Assembly: GCA_032719365.1 (NCBI GenBank)
Contig: CM064862.1
Span: 1,996,501 to 2,060,500 of the forward strand
Length of the DNA stretch: 64,000 nt
Direction of reading: 5' to 3'
From: Prinsepia uniflora
Lineage: Eukaryota; Streptophyta; Magnoliopsida; Rosales; Rosaceae
Position numbers and translations under genes: made by a program. Numbering within the stretch: the first letter of the stretch is position 1; every line of letters starts with the position of its first letter. The notes beneath the pieces were generated by a model. That model worked only from the letters and a program-made list of their open reading frames with translations. It ran no database searches and had not been told where the DNA came from. Of the stretch, positions 20,191 through 34,162 are shown in pieces.

Positions 20191-23100
20191 ACATCCTACC
20201 ATGACTCACGTACAAAAGTGTCAACAACAAGTACACATATTGATAGTAACTTATTTGAAATTGGGCAAGAGGTAGCGAGATGTTGATAAGAATCTTATGC
20301 TTGTGGTGTGAAAAGGAGGATTTCCATGAGGTAGGTTTGATTTGGAACTGGTAATGCCCTAGAAATTTCACAGTTGAATTACATACTTACTTACTTATTA
20401 AGTCAAAAAAATTACATAGAAATTAATGTCAAGGTATTGTAAGTCAATCATACAACTCATCACTCAATGAATTAATTGAGCCTTATCAGAGATGATATTA
20501 TATTTATTGTCAAACAGTCGTCACATAAAGTTAATTGATATCGTTGTAGAAGTAGACGATGATCAATCAATTTGTTGTCCCAAAAAAACCAAAACACGAA
20601 GAGAATGAAAGTCTATGCATGCCTTCTTCTTTTTTTTAATGTATTTGATGCTAAAAATTTAAAACCCAATTGACAATTCGTGACGAAAAAAATCTTAATT
20701 TCTAAATCAATAATTATAAACAAAATCAAAGTTTTTTAAAAAATTGAATAGAAATAAGGACGCGCAATTCAATCCAAAATTTATTAGAAAAAATTTAGCA
20801 TTTGCATGTTTTGACGCAAACATATATACAGTGTACTCGAAGAAGCAAAATCTTCTTCCACGAAATATCTTCCAATTCGAACTTTTGACTTTTGATGCGT
20901 TTGATATCGTTAGTCATTAGTTTTCGGTCAGTTACACTTATTTTTGAAATTTTTTTATTTTGACTTATTTATTACGAATACATAAGGAATTTTATTTACA
21001 TGGAGATGTCAATTCATCATACTAATTAAAAATCCAATATTTAACACAAAATTAATTAATATATTAACAATATTATTTACACATGTGTGTCAATTTATAG
21101 AATTTTGTCCACGAGCTCTAGACATTATTTGAGCGTGGTCTCCAAGTAAAAGAACACCGCGGATTCCTTCTATTTTGGCATTTGCGCGGGAAAATTGCAT
21201 GAATTCCTCAGCATGCAGTTCTCTGATAGAAACTTAATTTTGTACTTTTAAAAAAAAAAAGAGAAATACCACGAGGTTACCATAGACAACGAGACTTTGA
21301 AAAGCCTATATCATGTAGAACAATGCCGTAATCAGAACTATTAAAAATTATGAAATATTGAGGAATTATTAATTATTTTCTATTTACATGTGACAATCGG
21401 AACTATATATTAATTTATTAAAACATAATGTAAATATCAATTTAATTTATAAATAATCGAAACAAATTAGTGATAGTTTAATCGTCCGTACATACAAATT
21501 AAATTGAATTAAGCATTCTAAGTAGCCTCTTAATACTAGCTACAATAATGTGTACCAAATTAGTGTGTTGTTTTCTTTGGGGAGAAAAGAGGGCGCAAAT
21601 AAAATATTGCAATCTCCAAGAGTATGCATGTTATTCTCATACTTTTGTTTGGTCCATATGCACTGTGGGGAATCATTTCGATGTAAGTACCACGACGCTG
21701 AACGTAATCTGCTCACACGTTGGACTTAGACATTTGATTTGAAGTCCAAATATATTTGTTGAATTTTTTTTTTTCAATAGATTAATTTAAATAATAAATT
21801 ACTAACGAATTCTTTATTTAAAATTAGAATATAATAATTTTTTTATTTTAACGTCCTTTTTCTATTTTTTTTAATTATTCATATTTATTCTCATGATATT
21901 ATAATGTATAATTAAGATTTTAACTTTTTATTTTATAATTAAACTTAAAACGGCTTTATAATTAAACTTTAATATAATTGGTTTTTTTAAAAACTTAAAT
22001 TGAAATACATATTGTTTGAGATTTAACGGTATGATATAGAAAATTTTAGAGAGTAAAAGTACGGATACGTATGATGAGGGATGTTTACGTAAGGATGATG
22101 GTGATGTTTATGTAGGCTTAGTGGTGTTCATTATGACTTAGAGTTTATGTTAGAAGAATTTTAAATAAATATTTATGTTTTCAATGACTAGTCAATAAAT
22201 AATTTTATGTCATTCCCATTTAAAAATAATAATTTTTTACTAAATGCGAAGAAATTAAAGATGGTTTCATATCTGCTTCTGAATATAATTAACAACTAGC
22301 GAATTTTATTAATTATTAGTTAGGCACCCAATTATAATTATAAAACTTTGGTAATTAAAAAAATTGTATAAAGTTTCTTGTCACATTGCTCGGTACTTAA
22401 AAATAAGATCCAAAAGTTCTTAAATGATAGTAATTAATTACTAACTAATGATATTGATGTCATATATATTTAAATAAACCCTCCTATGCAACATGTGGTC
22501 ACCTCAAATTACCACGCGATGCGTCATCAAAACGCGAGCAGACATGAAGAAGTTCTTAATCATTGATTATATGCAATAATTAAGTCCTATTTTATTTGTT
22601 TCTTCCAATTTTTAAATAAAACTTGACCTTATTTTATCATTTCTTCCAATTTTGAATAAATTTAGATTTATTTTATCATTTTTCTTCAAATCTTTGAATA
22701 AAATTGGCCCTATTTTATCAATTTTTTTTTTATTTTTGAATAAAAATAAATGAATTTAGTCCATCAAATTTTGAATTTCTAGATCCATCACTCAATCCGA
22801 CTTACGAGTCATAACCTAATAACAATACAATAAACAATCTCTTCATATAGTAATTAATCGATCTTTATTAACCTTGGTGAATCGCCTCTGAATTTTGCAT
22901 GTGGATCGTGAATATATATGACTTGTGTTGTGGTCCAAGTCGAAGTCGTATGAAGATTGAAGAAGAAAGCTGCTCTTATGATATGATTGCGAGTTGCAAC
23001 AGTGTGGGAATCAGCCCCTCCATTCTTCACCACTTTGCTAAATGACAAAACTACCCCAAAACCCTAAATGGGCGTTTTGTTTTTTTTTTTTTGTTTTGGT

Positions 23101-23584
23101 TGGGTCAACTTTTATTTTCTTCTGAAGTCCATCAGAATTCAGTTGAGACTTGCAATTCCATACGTACGTACACACAGAAACTTATATTTCGGGTTGGATA
23201 CTTGGAGCCATACATGCCACCTGAAAACGACGACGACGACGTTCTGAAAATATAGCACTTTGAATGAAACCAGTGAGGAAATTTCAACGAACTAGCCTAG
23301 CCACTCACATCATTATCCACAGTACTCAAAAAAATTCTGCTTTCAACTGTGGTCCAAAATTTGTTTTATACATCGATGTTAATGTTTGGTTTGATAATTC
23401 TGTTCTTTGAACGTGATCGATGAGAAATGGAGAAGAATTGTGAGATGTAATTAAATGGAAGATACTAGTAAAGATGAATGAATGAAAATACATTAAATTC
23501 ATCTTTTACTTCTGGTTTTCTGTGTTCTAATATTTTATTTATTATTATAGATCTTTGTTCTTAACAAGTATACTACTATGCATG

Positions 23585-23660
23585 CAGGGCCGATCGGCAT
23601 TGGCCTAGGGCCACAAGCGCGATCACCTTGGGGTCATGAACTAGTAGAGTTCAAAATTTT
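23585..23660. mobile_element. Possible hAT terminal remnant
   Basis: CAGGGCCGATCGGCATTGGC followed by CTAGGGCC resembles the CAGGGCCGGCC end of the hAT copies at 37444 and 47728. I could not find the partner end, so this is weak. Confidence 0.3.
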
Positions 23661-24349
23661 TAATTTTGATTTATTTTTATGGAAACAATTGAAAGAATAT
23701 TTAATTTATTTCAAAAATATCTAAATTGATTTTGAAGAAATATATTATTAAAAAATTAGACTCATATTCTTGAAATATTATAAGAGTTATTCTGATTAAT
23801 ATATAGTTATTTAACTTGTCTTATAAAGTTATTAAAACTCTAACTCTATTTTTTTTTTTTAAATTTCACCGTTTTTTAGAAATATAATATTGCAAGATAA
23901 CTATATTTTCTACCTATAATTGATGTGCTTAAATTCTTGAATTTTTTGAGATATTGTTAGGAGGATGAAAAAAACATTAAAAATTGGAAGAAAAAAAACT
24001 CTTTTTTTTGTGTGTAAATATAGATTATGAGGGCACTTTTATGCAATGAAAGTAGGCTTTATGGTTAATTTTTTCGGAAATTATGATTATTACTGTTATT
24101 TGGTTAATGAACGAAATCCCTACAAGGTAAAATTACATTAAACTCGCGATGAAACAGAAGTATCGAACAACTGATTTATGAATTTATAATTATTTTTTTA
24201 TGCATAAACAAATGGACGTCAAAGCATGTCGACAGAGGCAGACCAAACAAAACGTGAACTAGCTAGCAGGGTCTTCAAATCTTGCACATTATAATATATT
24301 CACGCCTCACTTTTCAAATCTTGCAATTAGTTTATGAACTCTTCAAATC

Positions 24350-24820
24350 GTGACATTTTGCCCGGTACATCAAATTTAGTGTCCTAATTTTCGTATATGC
24401 TAATGTGGTTTTGTGGGTCATTTTTCCCAACCGTTATCAATTCCTCATTAAAAGGTCATATCTGTCAATATGCCCATTTGGCAGGCAATTTGATTTGATT
24501 TTTCCAATTTCATTTCTCATATATTAGTTTTCGGAGCAAAAATAAGTAAATGGAAGTTGATAACAGTTGAAAAATTATCAAAACGTGACATCGATCTTAA
24601 CCCATATGTTCAATTTTATGTCTCAATTTCTGTAAATGCTAACGTGGTGTTTGTGGCTCATTTTTCCCAACCGTTGTCAATTCCTCATTAAAAGGTTATA
24701 TATGTCAATTTGCCCATTTGACGACCAATTATTTGAGTTTTATTTTTTTCAATTTCATTTCTCTTATTTTAATTTTGGGAGTAAACTGAGTAAATTGAAG
24801 TTGATAGCAGTTGGAAAATG
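24350..24820. repeat. Tandem duplication, unit about 235 bp
   Basis: Two diverged copies in direct orientation share CATTTTTCCCAACCGTT, TCAATTCCTCATTAAAAGGT and GGAAGTTGATA/GAAGTTGATAGCAG. Copy 1 is about 24350-24585 and copy 2 about 24586-24820. Non-coding. Confidence 0.8.
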
Positions 24821-26591
24821 GGACTCAAGAAAGTCATGTTAGCATCTAAAGGAATTTGGGACGAAAAATTTAAACAAACGAAAGCCAAAGCATCAAAATT
24901 TATCACGTTATAAACCACATTAATAATAAAATATAATTTTTCCTATAATTTATACATATAAACTTTAGTTAAATCCTTTGAAATCATAAATCAACACTCA
25001 TTTGATTTCTACATATTATCTATCCCGGGCTCCTCGATCATGATCATCAGGTCACTATGTATCAATGTTTCTTAAAATTTGCTTTCTAATTTACGTAGAA
25101 TGTGCACTAGTATTCTTAAAAATAATATTTTTCAAGAAATAATTATAAATTAGTCCAATTTTGAAGTATAACATATAAAATAGTTCACTTAACATATTAT
25201 ATTATTAAGATTTTTGCTGTGTTTTTTTTGTTGTATTGTTTTTTAAAATTTTCTAATAGCATTTATAGCATTTTCAGATATGGATAAGTAAATTTCAAAA
25301 TGTAGATATTAACATTTTATATTTACTTTTAAATTATTTGATAAGATAATTTCTAACTAAATTTCGTATTTTCAAATTTATATTAGTAATGAAAATCATT
25401 TTAATCCACCAAACTTTTCATATATTATCTGGTACTTTTTAATAATTACACACTCACATGTATTGTATAAAAAAAAAATTGGTAAACATTTTGTTTTTTT
25501 TTTCATTTGTAGGTAAATTATTAATTACCCACTTGTTTTATTCTTTCGTTGGTAAATTAGTAATTATCTGTGTATTTTTTATTTTTCTATTCTATTTTAT
25601 GGAGGTATATTGCATATAATGTACCTTTATTATACAATTAAAATTCTCATAAATAAATTACATTTTTATGTACAATTAAAATTTCTATAGGTAAATTGAT
25701 ATGTAATGACACGCTTGTAATTCTTTAAAAATTAAGGAACTAAAACTAATATTGCATTTTGACATATAGTAATAAACTAACCTATATTTTGCACTCTAAA
25801 AAAATATCTATATATAATTGTCCATATTATTAATTTGTCGGACCAAATCTTAACCATCACAAATATAAATGTATTTAGTGATTTAACAGAAAATTAAGAA
25901 GGCCGGGTATTTTTATTATCTATATAATTTGAAGAAAAACGATTGATTACCTATGAATATTGTCATCAGTCGTCATATATAATTATATATGACTCCTTAT
26001 CGATTTCCCTTCCTGGAAAAGGACCACTAATATAGATTTGTGTCGTACAGTTAAAAAAAATTACTATCAAGTACGATCTGGAGTTGTTGGAGGCCGGTCA
26101 AGGCCATTTTTAACTGCAACACATGATATATATATATATATTAGAATAATGTAATATATCGAATGGGTACATTAAATATTATTTTAATTAATGTTAAATC
26201 GTCAAATACATAAATGTCGACGTAATAAATCGAATAGAGAAAATATCCAACGTATAGTTTTGACCAATTCATGAGAAAGTCAAGTAGACAAGGGACAATT
26301 AAGGATATATTTTCTTCGTTGCACAAGCTCGTGGAAGTTTCGTAGCAAACTCAAGTTGCCTCTCCTTCTCCTTTCACTCGGCTTCTCGATCTGCTCCCAC
26401 CTTTTTCTTTTTTTTTGCCCATTTGCCTAACTTCGTTCTCTCCAGCAATCATATCTATATATATACACACATCTGATGAATCAGATTCATATCTATGTCT
26501 GTGTCCACGTAAGTGAAAAAATAATTAAACTCAATAAACACCAGAGAATATCATCGTCGTCGACGATCGAAAAACTATCTAGCGAGCAGCG

Positions 26592-29500
26592 ATGGTGGAA
26601 ATGCCACCTGGGTATAGATTTTACCCTACAGAGGAAGAGCTGATTTCTTTTTACTTGCCGAACAAGCTTGAAGGACGGAGGGAGGATCTTAACCGTGTCA
26701 TGGACCAAGTCATACCTGTCCTTTACATTTACGACTATCATCCATGGGATCTCCCACGTAAGATGCGATTCTATGCTTATGGCCATGGAGGATTCATGAT
26801 TTCTTTATTCTTAAATTACTTCCATTATATATATATATACTGGGTAAATCAAAGTAAAATCAAACGCTCATAACTCGGATTCATTGATTTTTACTTTCGT
26901 TTTTTTTTTTTTTCAAACGCTCCTTTGTTTATACTGGGTAAATCAAAGTAAAATCAATTAACGAAAACAAGAAAGTGAGTATGAAACGAAAAAATCGAGG
27001 TATGCCAAATACTAATTTATTTTCCTTAATTATCTTTATCTATATATATATATATAGGACTTTTTTCTAAATGGATTTTTTTTTTTCAATTAGTAGTGAT
27101 TTTCACGATCCCAATTTTGATTTCGAACCTTGTTATTGAATCTTCATCATAACATCCTTTGTTCCTCTTTCACTTTTCTTTCTTAGTTACCCATAAGTGC
27201 TTATATGTTGAGCTCTTGTAAATTATAAGTGTATTCCAAGTTTATAAGAGCATGGAATTGCGTAAATTAACACGAGCCAACTTACAGGGCTATATATCAA
27301 GAGCAGATCTCAGAGGTTTTTGAAATCTGAGGTCTTGAATATTTTTTTAGCAGTTATCTTGGCACTCATATACTCATAACAGAGCTGTGTTTAAGCAAAA
27401 TATATAGATCGCCGGTCTAGCAAAGTAATATGATTATAGTGTTTCTTTGTCTTGGACTATAAACCATCTTGCGAAACCACTAAAAAAATTGACTTTATAT
27501 GCAAGACGATGGACACCTGGAATTGAAGTAGGGCGATGGAGGAAGAAATTAATTAATAACATGAAGGAAAGAATATACCCTGTCATAGATATATATTATC
27601 CCATTAAAAAATCTCCATATATATATATATGGAGCTAGCTAGCATGCAATTTCATGAAAGCATTTTAAATTTTATATCATTGTGGACATTATTTTCTTGA
27701 TTTTAATTTTGTTTGTCATTGTTGTATATAAACTAATTAATGAATTACTGAATAAATTAATAGAATTTTCGGGAGCGGCGTGCCATGGAGATCAAGAGCA
27801 GTGGTTCTTCTTCATCCCAATGCAAGAGAGTGAAGCTCGAGGAGGTCGACCGAGGCGACTCACCACCACAGGGTATTGGAAGGCCACCGGGTCACCGAGT
27901 TATGTCTATTCTTCAAATTACAATCGAGCCATCGGCCTCAAAAGAACCATGGTCTTCTACAGTGGTAGAGCTCCACATGGAAGGAAAACCGAGTGGAAGA
28001 TGAACGAATACAAAGCCATTGACCATGAAGCTCATGGCGGCGGTAGCCACGGTGACCTTAATCAGCCGTCAACGGCGGCCTTCTCATCAAACCCTACTAG
28101 TCATTTTGCTCCTCCGGTACGTAAATTCTTAGCTACGTGTTGCACCATGTTATTAAGTACTTGCGGTGATCGGATCACGAGGAATTGAATTGACGATCAT
28201 AGAGAAAACCAATGGACTAATTATTATTCCATCGAAATTATGAATTAGATCGAATTGCTGACAAATTTAATCAATCAAGAGTAAAATGCGAGATGGTTAT
28301 GGTATATATTCTCTAAATTTATTCCATTGATATAGTATCGATGGGAAATTCGACCATTATATAATTTTTTTTATATTATTAGTATATTTTCTTAAAAGTT
28401 TATTAGAAATTAATTCATAAGTTAATAAATAAAAACGTATATATATGTGAATTTTACAAGTATTATTCAAAAAACTCATAGAATTTTATGAGTATTATTC
28501 AAAATTTTAGGAAAAGTACATCCATCAAACATGAAATCGTAGATATTAAATAAATTATACATAAATAATATCATATCATATGTGAATCTATTAACTATAG
28601 TTATGAAAATAGAAGAGAAACATGCATATAATAATTAGGAGTGAGTATAAATCTGTTAAAATTATTAACATATCCGCTTCAAATTTGGTTTGGTTTTGAC
28701 GGTATAAAATTCAAATGATTTGAGTATCTGAGAATTCAAACCGCTCCGCTAATAATAATTTGGTTCCGAATTTTTATTTTAAAAATCTATTAAATCTAAA
28801 CCGAACTTAAGTAATATATTACTTTTTATTAATTTTTAAATTTACCATATACAAATTTGTATGTAGTTAATTTAGAAGGACTAGCTATAGTTTTAGTCTT
28901 TTAGGTCTATGAAATAACTGGTATGTTAAAGCCGTCAGCTGCTGGCGTGTGCAATATATCAATTATATTTCATTTTTAATTAATATTCTGATCATTCAGA
29001 ATTTTAATGACAAAATTTGCTTAAGATATTTTGGTTAGAAATGTGAATGTGTGAGTCCGTAAAGTCTATATGCTATAAATTTTGTTAATTATGTCTAAAT
29101 TATCTGTATCGGTTCAAACTATGTCAAACTGTTAAAATTTAAATAGTTTAGATTTAGATATTACTAATATCTATATGATATTGCACCGGCCGTACCCACC
29201 CCTAATCAAAATTACACATAAATATAGGTGAAAATCTAACTCCTTAATTATTATTTGCATTTGGATTTCCAAACAAATTAACTATTTACCAGTTAAATTC
29301 TCAATTTTATATGACGTGACATTATAGAATCTTGCTCCTTATTTTAATTTGAATCACGTATTCGTAAACATATACGCATATGTACATTAATATATATGTA
29401 GTATTAATTGAGACAAGAGAGTTCATATTGATTTATTATGTATATATTTTGGCATGCAGCTGAGGCAAGAGTACAGCCTATGCCGAGTGTACAAGAAATC

Positions 29501-29849
29501 GAAAATCCTTAGGGCATTTGACAGACGACCCCATGGGTATGAGACCATGGAAAATAATGCTACCGTCAATATTAATCAATCAGCTCAACGTCGTCAACGT
29601 GGTGCAAATCACGATGATCGGGCTTCAACATCCCGAAGCACGAACCCCATTCTCACGGCGGCAGAGAGAACCAACATAAACTCATCGGCCGATAGTTCAA
29701 CATCCTCCGGAGACCATGGTCCCACTCATCAACCGGCCGCTGCCACGTCACAGCCAGGGGAAGGTAGTGAAACGTTGCCAATGGCCATTGACGACAATGA
29801 TGCATTTTGGGATTTGGAGCAACTTAGATTTTGGTTTAATCATGATTGA
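26592..29849 (+). CDS. NAC transcription factor (NAC090/NAC061-like)
   Basis: Three exons: 26592-26757, 27764-28116 and 29460-29849, giving 302 residues in frame. Exon 1 holds NAC subdomain A (PPGYRFYPTEEELISFYL) and B. Exon 2 holds subdomains C and D (EQWFFFIPMQESEARGGRP, TTTGYWKATGSP, TMVFYSGRAPHGRKTEWKMN). Exon 3 opens with LRQEYSLCRVYKKS (subdomain E) and then a Ser/Thr/Asn-rich activation-type tail ending DLEQLRFWFNHD. The RFYPTEEEL start, the EREARGGRP-like block and AFDRRP after subdomain E point to the NAC090/NAC061/NAC036 branch. In Arabidopsis, NAC090 and NAC061 act in salicylate/ROS and senescence regulation. The exon 2 start is chosen at the TAATAG acceptor because it restores LPQFSGAACHGD. 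Intron 2 is long (1.34 kb) and AT-rich. Confidence 0.92.
28117..29459 (+). other. Long intron 2 of the NAC gene
   Basis: 1343-bp AT-rich intron from GTACGT to a GCATGCAG acceptor. I see no nested gene or defined transposon. Confidence 0.7.
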
Positions 29850-30323
29850 TTCATTACGTGTACGTGGCATAATTAACAGGTACGGATATGCCTTATAAAA
29901 CGAGAAGTTAATTAGAAGCTTATTAATTAATTAATTAATTGTGTTAGAAAGTATATATCTTGACCTCTATATATATTTTGTAATAAATAATTTCTCTGTG
30001 TATTGTAATTTCCTTACATATGTTTCTCAGATTATTGTAATTTTAAAATTTAATTTGATTTTATAATTATTGTAATATTTAAGTTGGTAAAATGAGGCAA
30101 GAGATTTGATCATGTACCCATGAAGTAATCTTATTTCAGTATATAGAAATTGTAAGTTTATTAACAAATAGCGCCAAATATATTATTATTATTATTATTG
30201 TCTTTTGATTTTGTTCTAAAAATACAAATTTTGTTCTTATAAGCATATAGTTATCTAGAAATTTTATTTCTAATTTGCATTAATTATAATTAATATGTTA
30301 AACAGGTATAAGCTATTGTTATA
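29850..30323. other. NAC 3' flank
   Basis: AT-rich region with TTAATTAATTAATTAATT at about 29922 and an ATT repeat at 30182-30200. It contains the NAC 3' UTR; no gene is seen. Confidence 0.5.
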
Positions 30324-31026
30324 ATGGAAAATGGTGAAACGAGTACTCTGAAAGACAATGGGGGCCAACTTATAGCACCATTCATAGGGATGTTTTTTGA
30401 CACATTGGAAGAAGTTAGAAACTATCATGAAGATTATGGTCGACAAAAGGATTTTGGATTCAAATTCGATCTTCATCCAAGACAGGGGGTAGTTTAGACA
30501 CAATAACAAGTAAACTATTTGTTTGTGCTTATCAAGGAAAACATATTCCGAAGAGTATGATACTTGGGAAGTCAGAAGATAATGACAAGAGAGAGACATG
30601 TGAGATAGATAATATGAAGAAAAAAAGAATAAAACTTGTTCTACGGTGAAGTGTGATTGCAAGGAAAGTATGCGAGTTGTATATGATTGCAAGGCAAGTA
30701 TGCGAGTTGTATACGTAACTCTTGGGTTCCTATGTATAATCGTGACAAGTTTTTTACAGGAATGAATACTACTAGACGTAGTGATGGTATTAATTTTTTC
30801 TTTGATGGGTTTGTTACTGCATCAACTAATCTTAAAGAGTTTGTTCGCAAATATGAGAAAGTACTAAAGAAGATTATGGAAAGAGGGTGATGAAGATTTT
30901 GAATCTGAGCACAAATATCGCATTGTTAGTGAAGGAGAATGCCCTTTGAAGCATGTGGCAAAGTTTTATACCAGAAATGTTTTCAAAAAATTTAAGGATG
31001 AATGGAGTAAGGTCAAAACAGAATAA
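30324..31026 (+). pseudogene. Internally deleted FAR1/MULE-transposase-derived remnant
   Basis: The first block from 30324 reads PFIGMFFDTLEEVRNYHEDY, then GRQKDFGF, the N-terminal FAR1 DNA-binding pattern, and then stops. The second block (30690-30890) reads WVPMYNRDKFFTGMNTTRRS, then DGINFFFDGFVTASTNLKEF, the end of the MULE transposase domain. A third block in another frame (30890-31026) reads FESEHKYRIVSEGECPLK, then HVAKFYTRNVFKKF and a stop. The middle of the transposase domain is missing and frames change, so this is a non-functional derivative of a FAR1-related gene or a Mutator-like element. Confidence 0.8.
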
Positions 31027-32115
31027 TAAAAAGTGTGGAAAACAGATGTCTTTTGAATGAAAATTTCAACCCAATACAATACAAAATTACACACATTAGC
31101 AGCCAAAATTTCAACCCAATCCACCCAACTCAAAGACTTTAAAGACGAAGTAAGCAACAAATAGATTAACGAGGAGCATAATTACAACCGGGAAATCGTG
31201 AGGGTTGCGACGAGTGAGTTACTCCTCATCTGGGCCCATACGCACCATGTGACTCCTCTGATGTCGACGAGAATCGAATCACGAAATTGAGGAGGAAGAT
31301 AAAGCGGCTACTGAGGCTGAAGGAGTCTGCTTTCTCGAACTCGACCAAGTACCAACTCCAAGTGGGGGATATAGTGCTCAACGTTGAGAGGCAGCTCGAC
31401 GCCATCACTTCTCTTTCTTTCTCAGCTGCATTCTCGATTGTGAGTTTGAGGCTTGTCGTTAGGTTCCGCCGCCGCTAAGGCTATAACGAGAGCACAACAA
31501 TACCGACAACAACTAAAGACGAGAGCACAATAATTTTTTTTATTGCTGGTTAAAATACAACATTAGTTTTAATCTCTTAATTCAATGGAATCGTACTTTT
31601 TATTCAAACAAAAAAAAAACATTGCCCTCTTAATTATGATTAGCATAAAATCATAACCATGCATCCTACACCTTTTTTTCCCTCGAGCAGCAGCAGCAGC
31701 CAGCAGAGATGGAGGACCAGTCCTTTAATAACACCACTATTCGTAATTACCTCGATCAGCTTCTTCCTTCACTTCTAAAATGTCGGTGGAAAAGTTTCCA
31801 GGTGGTCTAATTGGAATTGTGTTGTCGACAAAGATCTTTGCACTTATCCATGTCCACATAGCTACGTTATGCAGACGTAATTTTGTTATTGGAGCTGACG
31901 GCAAAACTCAATTTGTTAGTTATTCAATAATATTCATCATGATATGGTAAATAAAATATAATATTCATCATGGTGGTGAAGAAAATAATATATACGTAAA
32001 ATTAATAAAATACTATGTTTAATTATTTTCATAAAAGATGTACGCGTATATAATGTACAATTTATTTTTTATTTTATCCGTTGTCGAAATTATTTAAGAT
32101 CGAGTTGTTTGAAAA

Positions 32116-32150
<35 letters not shown>

Positions 32151-34162
32151 CATTTTTCAGCATAATTAAAACATTTTAAAAAAATATAGGAAATGTGAAA
32201 AGGTCACGAACACAAGTGATGGTATGAAGAGAAAACAATAAAGAATAAATATTGAAGAAAAATAGTACGAATAAAAAATAAATAAGCTTCTTCCATGTCT
32301 AAATAAAAAATAAACTTCTTCCATATTTCAGTTAATTTATTTCAATTAATTTTAATCAACGTTACGAATTTCAACTACTTTCCCAATTTTTAAATTCGAT
32401 ATATATATATATAAATGATTTTTAATTAAATATTTCAATATGAAAACAAAAGGAACATCAAATATAAAATGCTAAAAATAGAAAATAGAAAATAAAAAGA
32501 ATAAAAGGAGTAATTACCTTAGCCCACTATTATTTTCTACCCTCACCTCCTCCCATTAGCTTTTATTATTCATTTAATTTATAAACTTGATATTTTATAT
32601 CCTTAACTATTAAATAATTTAAAGGGTATTTTTGTTAGAATTTTTTAGTTAAATCTTTTGAGTCACCTGGTCTTATAATAATAAAGATATATATATATAT
32701 ATATATATATATAGTTGAGTTGGTTATTTTAAAAGGCTAATTGAGCTCGATCCGAGTGAACTTATTAGATCCGACCCATAAATTCTGAGAAAAACCTCGC
32801 CCGATAAAATGCTTGGCTTTCATATATGCGACAAAATCCTCCCGACTTGACCTAATATTTTTCAAATTATAACACAAATCCAGATCGACCCAACGCTAAG
32901 TGATACCTCCAATTGCTTGATAAAACACTTGTCCTCAATGCCTGTCTTATCGACAATCGCAACAAGACCTGTTCCATAACACCAAGTGGTAACTCACTAA
33001 AGGATTTGTATTACAATTAATAACCAAACACAACTTCCTCTCCTAATTCTTAATCACATCAAATACAATATAATAATTAAGTACTAAATACTTTTCAAAC
33101 TTCCCCTGCTCTGTTGACGCATATAGTAAGCAATGACATATATATGTGTATTAAGAATATGACAGCACAGAGGTGCATGACAGAGTCCATTGACCGACGT
33201 ACGTCGCACTTAGTTTAGGTCATCGTTGAGTCGTAGTAGATAGAATGACCATGTTGCCTCACAATAAGACACAACGGTAAGACAAAGTAGAACGTACAAA
33301 TTACTCTCTTTTTATAATCGTATTCATAAAATTAAATTGAACGGCTCGTTACCATCACATTATTGACAACAAAAAAAAAAAAATGTTATCTTGCAAAGAT
33401 TGTATTTCCAAATGGACTATTGCGATCTTAATCTCAATTGTTAGAATATTATTTGTTTCATTATTGAAAATATCAACCTAAAAATTGTACCAAGAAGGTT
33501 TTTAGGCTGAGTTGTCTTTAGCAAAATAGGCAACTTCCGCATTGACAACCCAGGGATCTACAAGGTGGCTAAGGTGGGTGCTCACCGGAAAATTGGCATC
33601 AATTTTGTATTAGGAAAATTGACTTCAGGGTAGCTAATCAGTGATTTTAATCCTTGATTCGTGCTTGACCACAATATCCTACTGCAGGGAATGGAAAATT
33701 GGCTTTGCCAATTGATGATTTCAATCCTGGATTCGTGCCAACATCCTATAGCGGGGAATGGAAAATTGGTTTTGCCAATTGATGATTTCAATTCCGGATT
33801 GGTGCTTGACGACAAGGGTCGTATTGCGAGCAACAACCTGCGGCCTAGATCCCCACCGGACAAAAAAAGTAAAAATTGGGGCCAACCCTAATGATTCAAA
33901 TCCAATAAAAGGACAAATCGATCAAGTTTCCTTTGAAATGTGCATACTGATAAGCAAAAAATGTGTTTTGAGCTTTGAACATATTATATATAACACATTT
34001 ACATTACATCCTTTCCCATTGAAGGGAAGGTCTCCAATCCTTTCCCATTGAAGGCATATAGCCCTAGTTGCAGTTGTTACATTACATCCTCGTCGGCCCT
34101 AGTGACCATTGGGAGTCAGTTTGATAATCAAGAAGCTGCTGGTTGTGTTTTACGTTCATCGA
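31027..34162. other. Intergenic, mostly AT-rich, with unassigned fragments
   Basis: No complete gene is seen. A plus-strand frame at 31287-31478 (LRRKIKRLLRLKESAFSNS, then TKYQLQVGDIVLN) and a short one from 31709 (MEDQSFNNTTIRNYLDQLL) look protein-like but are isolated, and I cannot assign them. (AT)n microsatellites lie at 32119-32149 and 32686-32713. A tandem repeat lies at 33600-33810. Confidence 0.45.
33600..33815. repeat. Tandem repeat, unit about 65-70 bp, two good copies and one diverged
   Basis: The string GGAATGGAAAATTGG, then TTTGCCAATTGATGATTTCA and ATTCGTGC/ATTGGTGC repeats at about 33690 and 33756. A weaker copy precedes at 33610-33665. Non-coding as far as I can tell. Confidence 0.75.

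Larger units (their letters stand above)
20196..26591. other. 6.4 kb AT-rich gene desert
   Basis: I find no convincing gene. Open frames here (for example 21548-21742 and 22854-23048) are short and match no family. Content is AT-rich sequence, a tandem repeat (24350-24820), a possible hAT end (23585) and (AT)n runs. The last ~250 bp before 26592 hold the NAC promoter and 5' UTR, with CT-rich sequence at 26355-26400. Confidence 0.6.

Noticed and set aside
18685..20286. Several GC-rich plus-strand frames (18685, 19053, 19222, 20016)
   Set aside because: They lie within the LTRs or antisense to the gag-like frame; they are shadows of the retroelement.
27447..27638. 63-residue frame in NAC intron 1
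   Set aside because: It interrupts the NAC domain and contains stops just beyond; the intron boundaries before and after restore the conserved domain.
31287..31478. Frame LRRKIKRLLRLKESAFSNS...
   Set aside because: Looks protein-like but has no family, no exon partners and overlaps an equally open minus-strand frame; left as an unassigned fragment.
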